This document shows, one piece after another, positions 61,543 to 64,000 of a stretch of DNA of 64,000 nt. The notes beneath the pieces are model-generated. The model searched no databases. It worked only from the letters and a program-made list of their open reading frames with translations, and was not told the DNA's origin. Source of the stretch: Bacteroidales bacterium UBA2861 (GTDB taxonomy: Bacteria; Bacteroidota; Bacteroidia; Bacteroidales; UBA932). The stretch is taken from assembly GCA_002350615.1 (NCBI GenBank), contig DEFD01000025.1, forward strand, positions 1 to 64,000, given 5' to 3'. Made by a program: the position numbers and the translations under genes. How positions within the stretch are numbered: position 1 is the stretch's first letter; each line of letters begins with the position of its first letter.

Positions 61543-62697
61543 TCATCTGAGCAATCTTGCAAGTTCCTTTTCGAGACCGGCGGTGCCGCTGATGCGGCTG
61601 ACAGTGCCAGGTGCTACGAGAACGGATGAAGGGAGTTCCACGATATTGTAAAGGGAAGCCGAAAGGGACCGCGCGCCACGGCCGTCATTGACATTCACCC
61701 AGGGAAGTTCCTGATTCTTGACTACGGAAGCCCAGAGGACCTTGTCCGGAGTAAGACAGACCGAATAGATCTCGAAACCGCGGGAGTGCCATTTTTCGTA
61801 AAGAGGTTTGAGCACATCCAGGTTGAACATCTTCTGTGCGGCGACTGAAGCGTCCCAGAAATGGACCAGGACGGCTTTGGCTGGGGCGGCGGAGGGCATG
61901 TCACCCTTGGCTACGGAGGCGGCACCGGCCGCGAAGAGCCCGTTCAGGCTGACTGGTTTGCCGTCCATGCCGGGCAGGGAAAGCTCCGGGAAATCGCTCT
62001 GAGTCGCTTCGTTCATGCGGTTGCGAAGCTCGAGCATGTTTTCCCTTTCGCGGGTTTCCTTTTCAAGGGCCTTGACATATTTGGAGGCAGGATAGACTGT
62101 TTTGAGGGAGTCGCACACCGCGCGGAAAAGAAGGGCGTCAGTGGACTGGCTGAATACCGGCAGACTGCCTCCGAGGTTCCCATGGAGCAAGGGAACGACA
62201 GCAAGGGACTTGCAATTGACGAGCGCGAATTTGGCAGCGTTGTGATAGTAGTCTATATAAGCCTTGGTCAGGTCTTTGGCAGGCGCTCCCGCATCCAGAA
62301 GTCCCTGAAGGCTGCGGTTCACAGCCGCAAAATCCCTTTCCACCTCAAAAAGGAGACGGGAGCCTTCTGAACCCTCGACGCTGTAATTGCCAAGGGTATC
62401 TGCAGTAAAGCGGACTTTCTCCCCTTTTTCCACGAGGAAAGAGGCAAGTTTTTTATCTCCTTTATACAGGTAGATGAATTCCGGCTGGCCTTCCGCCACT
62501 TCAATCTTGTAGGAAAGCTGTCCCTGAGGCCCGGTGGTGATGGTATCCATCGGGGCTTTGGAATTGAGCTGACGCACCAGGATCTGCGTTTGAGGCGCAT
62601 CGGCTATGGTGCCGTCTATACGAACGCCCTGCCCGCATGCCGCGACTGCAAGGGCGGCAAGCACGACAAGACCTGCTTTGAGACTATAATTTTTCAT
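61543..62697 (-). CDS. Thioredoxin-fold lipoprotein lacking its cysteines
   Basis: 384 residues from the ATG at 62695-62697; it overlaps the HIT gene by 14 bases. Lipobox AVAAC, Cys22. The N-terminal DUF4369-like domain is at about 25-115, a helical linker at about 116-235 and a TlpA/AhpC-TSA thioredoxin-like domain at about 240-384. In the position of the CxxC motif the sequence reads HFWDASVAAQKM, without any Cys, so it cannot be a classical thiol oxidoreductase. It may bind a ligand or a partner instead. Confidence 0.8.
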   Translation of the reverse strand: MKNYSLKAGLVVLAALAVAACGQGVRIDGTIADAPQTQILVRQLNSKAPMDTITTGPQGQLSYKIEVAEGQPEFIYLYKGDKKLASFLVEKGEKVRFTADTLGNYSVEGSEGSRLLFEVERDFAAVNRSLQGLLDAGAPAKDLTKAYIDYYHNAAKFALVNCKSLAVVPLLHGNLGGSLPVFSQSTDALLFRAVCDSLKTVYPASKYVKALEKETRERENMLELRNRMNEATQSDFPELSLPGMDGKPVSLNGLFAAGAASVAKGDMPSAAPAKAVLVHFWDASVAAQKMFNLDVLKPLYEKWHSRGFEIYSVCLTPDKVLWASVVKNQELPWVNVNDGRGARSLSASLYNIVELPSSVLVAPGTVSRISGTAGLEKELARLLR

Positions 62698-63088
62698 ATT
62701 CGGCAAGGATTGCGGCGGCGATGGCTGCCTTCTGTTCATCGCTCACCTCGGGCTTCTTCTTGCGGAAATCAAGGTCAGCCTCTGTCTGCAGGGGGACCAG
62801 ATGAATGTGGGTATGAGGCACTTCCATGCCAAGCACGGCAACGCCGACCCTCTTGCAGGGCACTGCCGCCTTGATGGCCACGGCCACTTTGCGGGCAAAG
62901 GCCCACAGGCCTGCGTAAACATCTTCCGGAAGGTTGAAGATGTAGTCGTCCTCGATATGTTTGGGAATCACGAGGGTGTGCCCAGGAGCGAGCGGACTTA
63001 TGTCAAGGAAGGCATAGTAGTCCTCGTTCTCGGCGACTTTATAGGAAGGAATCTCCCCTTTCGCGATGCGTGTAAAAATCGTTGCCAT
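62684..63088 (-). CDS. HIT family protein
   Basis: 134 residues, histidine triad HTHIH (H92, H94, H96), nucleotide hydrolase or transferase of the HINT type. It begins 3 bases after the greA stop on the same strand, a pairing common in the phylum. The C-terminal KKKPEVSDEQKAAIAAAIL helix is typical. Confidence 0.92.
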   Translation of the reverse strand: MATIFTRIAKGEIPSYKVAENEDYYAFLDISPLAPGHTLVIPKHIEDDYIFNLPEDVYAGLWAFARKVAVAIKAAVPCKRVGVAVLGMEVPHTHIHLVPLQTEADLDFRKKKPEVSDEQKAAIAAAILAEYEKL

Positions 63089-63091
63089 AAA

Positions 63092-63562
63092 CTAGATGGA
63101 AATGTCCAGGATCTTGAATTTCATGACGCCTGAAGGCACCTTCGCTTCCACGATCTCCCCTTTGCCGTGGCCGATGAGGGCACGGGCGATGGGGGTGGTG
63201 GCGGCGAGAAGGCCTTTGCTGAAATCGGCTTCGGATTCACCCACGATGGTGAATTCCATAACCGCCTTGGCGGCGATGTTCTCCACCTTGACCTTATTGA
63301 GCATCTGCACTTTGTCGGTACTCAGCTGCGATGCCGCAACTACCTTTGCATTGGCTACTTTATCCTGAAGCTGGGCGATTTTGAGTTCAAGAAGGCCCTG
63401 CGCCTCACGGGCGGATTCGTATTCTGCATTTTCGGATAGATCTCCTTTCTCGCGCGCTTCGGCGATTGCTGCCGATATCACCGGCCTCTGGGCTATTGCC
63501 TCAGAGAGTTCTTTCTTAAGTTTGTCGAGCCCTTCCTGGCTCATATAATGCACATTTGCCAT
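63092..63562 (-). CDS. greA: Transcription elongation factor GreA
   Basis: 156 residues: N-terminal coiled coil with the acidic tip (DLSENAEYESAREAQ, about 40-55) and the C-terminal FKBP-like domain (about 85-156). GreA stimulates RNA cleavage by backtracked polymerase. The long leader carries a terminator-like hairpin between promoter and start codon. Confidence 0.95.
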   Translation of the reverse strand: MANVHYMSQEGLDKLKKELSEAIAQRPVISAAIAEAREKGDLSENAEYESAREAQGLLELKIAQLQDKVANAKVVAASQLSTDKVQMLNKVKVENIAAKAVMEFTIVGESEADFSKGLLAATTPIARALIGHGKGEIVEAKVPSGVMKFKILDISI

Positions 63563-63578
63563 AGTCTTGAGTTATCAA

Positions 63579-63611
63579 AAAGGAGTTCTGCCGTTATTGG
63601 CAGAACCCTTT
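63579..63611 (-). terminator. Terminator-like hairpin in the greA leader
   Basis: On the minus strand: AAAGGGTTCTGCC, AATAAC loop, GGCAGAACTCCTTT, then TTTGAT. The 13-bp stem has one bulge and is followed by T residues, between the -7 box and the start codon. Confidence 0.7.
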
Positions 63612-63625
63612 GTTATTGTCTTCTA

Positions 63626-63633
63626 CAAATATA
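63626..63633 (-). promoter_or_regulatory. greA -7 box (TATATTTG)
   Basis: TATATTTG on the minus strand, about 63 bases upstream of the greA start and upstream of the leader hairpin. Confidence 0.5.
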
Positions 63634-63661
63634 GAAAAATATTTTTAAAAAGCGGTCCGAA

Positions 63662-64000
63662 TCAGAAGTAAACGATGGGAAGCACTCCCCTTTCTTCGGT
63701 CTTCGTCTCGTAAGAAAGCTCGGAAGATCCGGTAACCGAACTGCCGCTGGTATTCAGAGCGACCGCATGGGCGTAAGTTCCCTCCTGGCACTCATTGCTC
63801 GACCAGTATCCTCTTATCGTGGACAGGCTTGCGCTGGAATTGTACAGTTTTACCGTATTGGTAATAGCAGTAATCTGCTCCGCATTTTCGAAGATGCTAC
63901 GAAGGTCGCCAACCGTAGGCAGCAGCCAGGGACTGACGTTTGACGGGGTATAGTACACGTAGCGATACGCATTGATATTGCCTGAAGACGAACTATTCCC
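63662..64000 (-). CDS. C-terminal end of a surface protein with an Lcl-like domain, partial
   Basis: 112 residues, open to the window edge. It reads INAYRYVYYTPSNVSPWLLPT...YWSSNE...RGVLPIVYF. The WLLPTVGDLRSIF and YWSSNE pair is the pattern of the DUF1566/Lcl C-terminal domain that ends many Bacteroidales surface or fimbrial proteins. The N-terminal part, including any signal peptide, is outside the window. A gap of 99 bp separates its stop from the greA start. Confidence 0.6.
   Translation of the reverse strand, partial: GNSSSSGNINAYRYVYYTPSNVSPWLLPTVGDLRSIFENAEQITAITNTVKLYNSSASLSTIRGYWSSNECQEGTYAHAVALNTSGSSVTGSSELSYETKTEERGVLPIVYF

Noticed and set aside
1..64000. CRISPR arrays, prophage or conjugative element genes
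   Set aside because: No regular direct repeats with spacers and no structural phage, relaxase or mating genes were found.

Overview
The window looks like chromosomal DNA of a Bacteroidota bacterium, most likely a member of the Bacteroidales. Three things support this. Many genes are preceded by the phylum's -33/-7 promoter (TTTG, 19 to 21 bp, TAnnTTTG). There is a tandem set of lipoprotein fimbrillin-like genes next to a DUF3575 outer membrane protein. Several families are typical of the phylum: split transketolase, DUF1080 with Gfo/Idh oxidoreductase, C11 and M6 peptidases, and DksA-like proteins without a full zinc site. GC content is in the mid to upper 50s by eye, so this is not a low-GC Bacteroides. 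The species cannot be named from this sequence. No rRNA, convincing tRNA, CRISPR array or prophage was seen.

Layout. 1-5237: a type I restriction-modification locus (3' end of hsdM, an hsdS split in two at a run of nine G, an inverted unknown gene, hsdR). 5358-6494: an MFS transporter. 6613-9778 (minus): an ECF sigma factor, a small membrane protein, a Spy-like periplasmic protein and a two-subunit transketolase. 10063-11256: an AAA/DUF4143 ATPase with its own palindromic operator candidate. 11337-15828: lepA, tatA-tatC-menA, and menG convergent with them. 15838-20547 (minus): M48 lipoprotein protease, recX, a patatin/barrel protein and rlmN. 20629-22813: recA and trpS. 22814-25222 (minus): a helix-hairpin-helix protein cut by an in-frame stop, rsmI, and a conserved unknown. 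25308-28718: thymidine kinase, a Tat-type Gfo/Idh oxidoreductase and a tandem DUF1080 lipoprotein. 28730-32231: xerD, a C11 peptidase, ribosomal protein L25 and pth.

32410-44877 is the main accessory surface region: a secreted M6 protease and a small lipoprotein, then DUF3575 outer membrane protein, FimB-like lipoprotein and four fimbrillin-like lipoproteins, two of them fused to long beta-helix domains. 44984-53501 holds tpiA, tyrS, rbfA, a LolC/FtsX-type permease, an EF-hand membrane protein of unknown function and three small outer membrane barrels. 53507-59310 holds tsaB, cvpA, ileS, a DksA-like gene and lspA. 59334-60679 is a REP-associated tyrosine transposase bracketed by inverted 54-bp hairpin repeats. 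60863-64000 (minus) holds another small barrel, a thioredoxin-fold lipoprotein without its cysteines, a HIT protein, greA and the 3' end of a surface protein.

The most interesting signals are signs of programmed variability. hsdS carries a G9 tract at the point where its two halves separate, and four copies of the 12-bp repeat known from EcoR124-type enzymes to set recognition spacing. The first gene of the fimbrial operon carries a C10 tract between its only start codon and its signal peptide. Either tract could switch its gene on and off by slippage. Other points of note are the transposase with its hairpins, a terminator-like attenuator in the greA leader, an in-frame stop in the helix-hairpin-helix gene, and seven genes whose -7 box lies 3 to 8 nt from the start codon, suggesting leaderless mRNAs.
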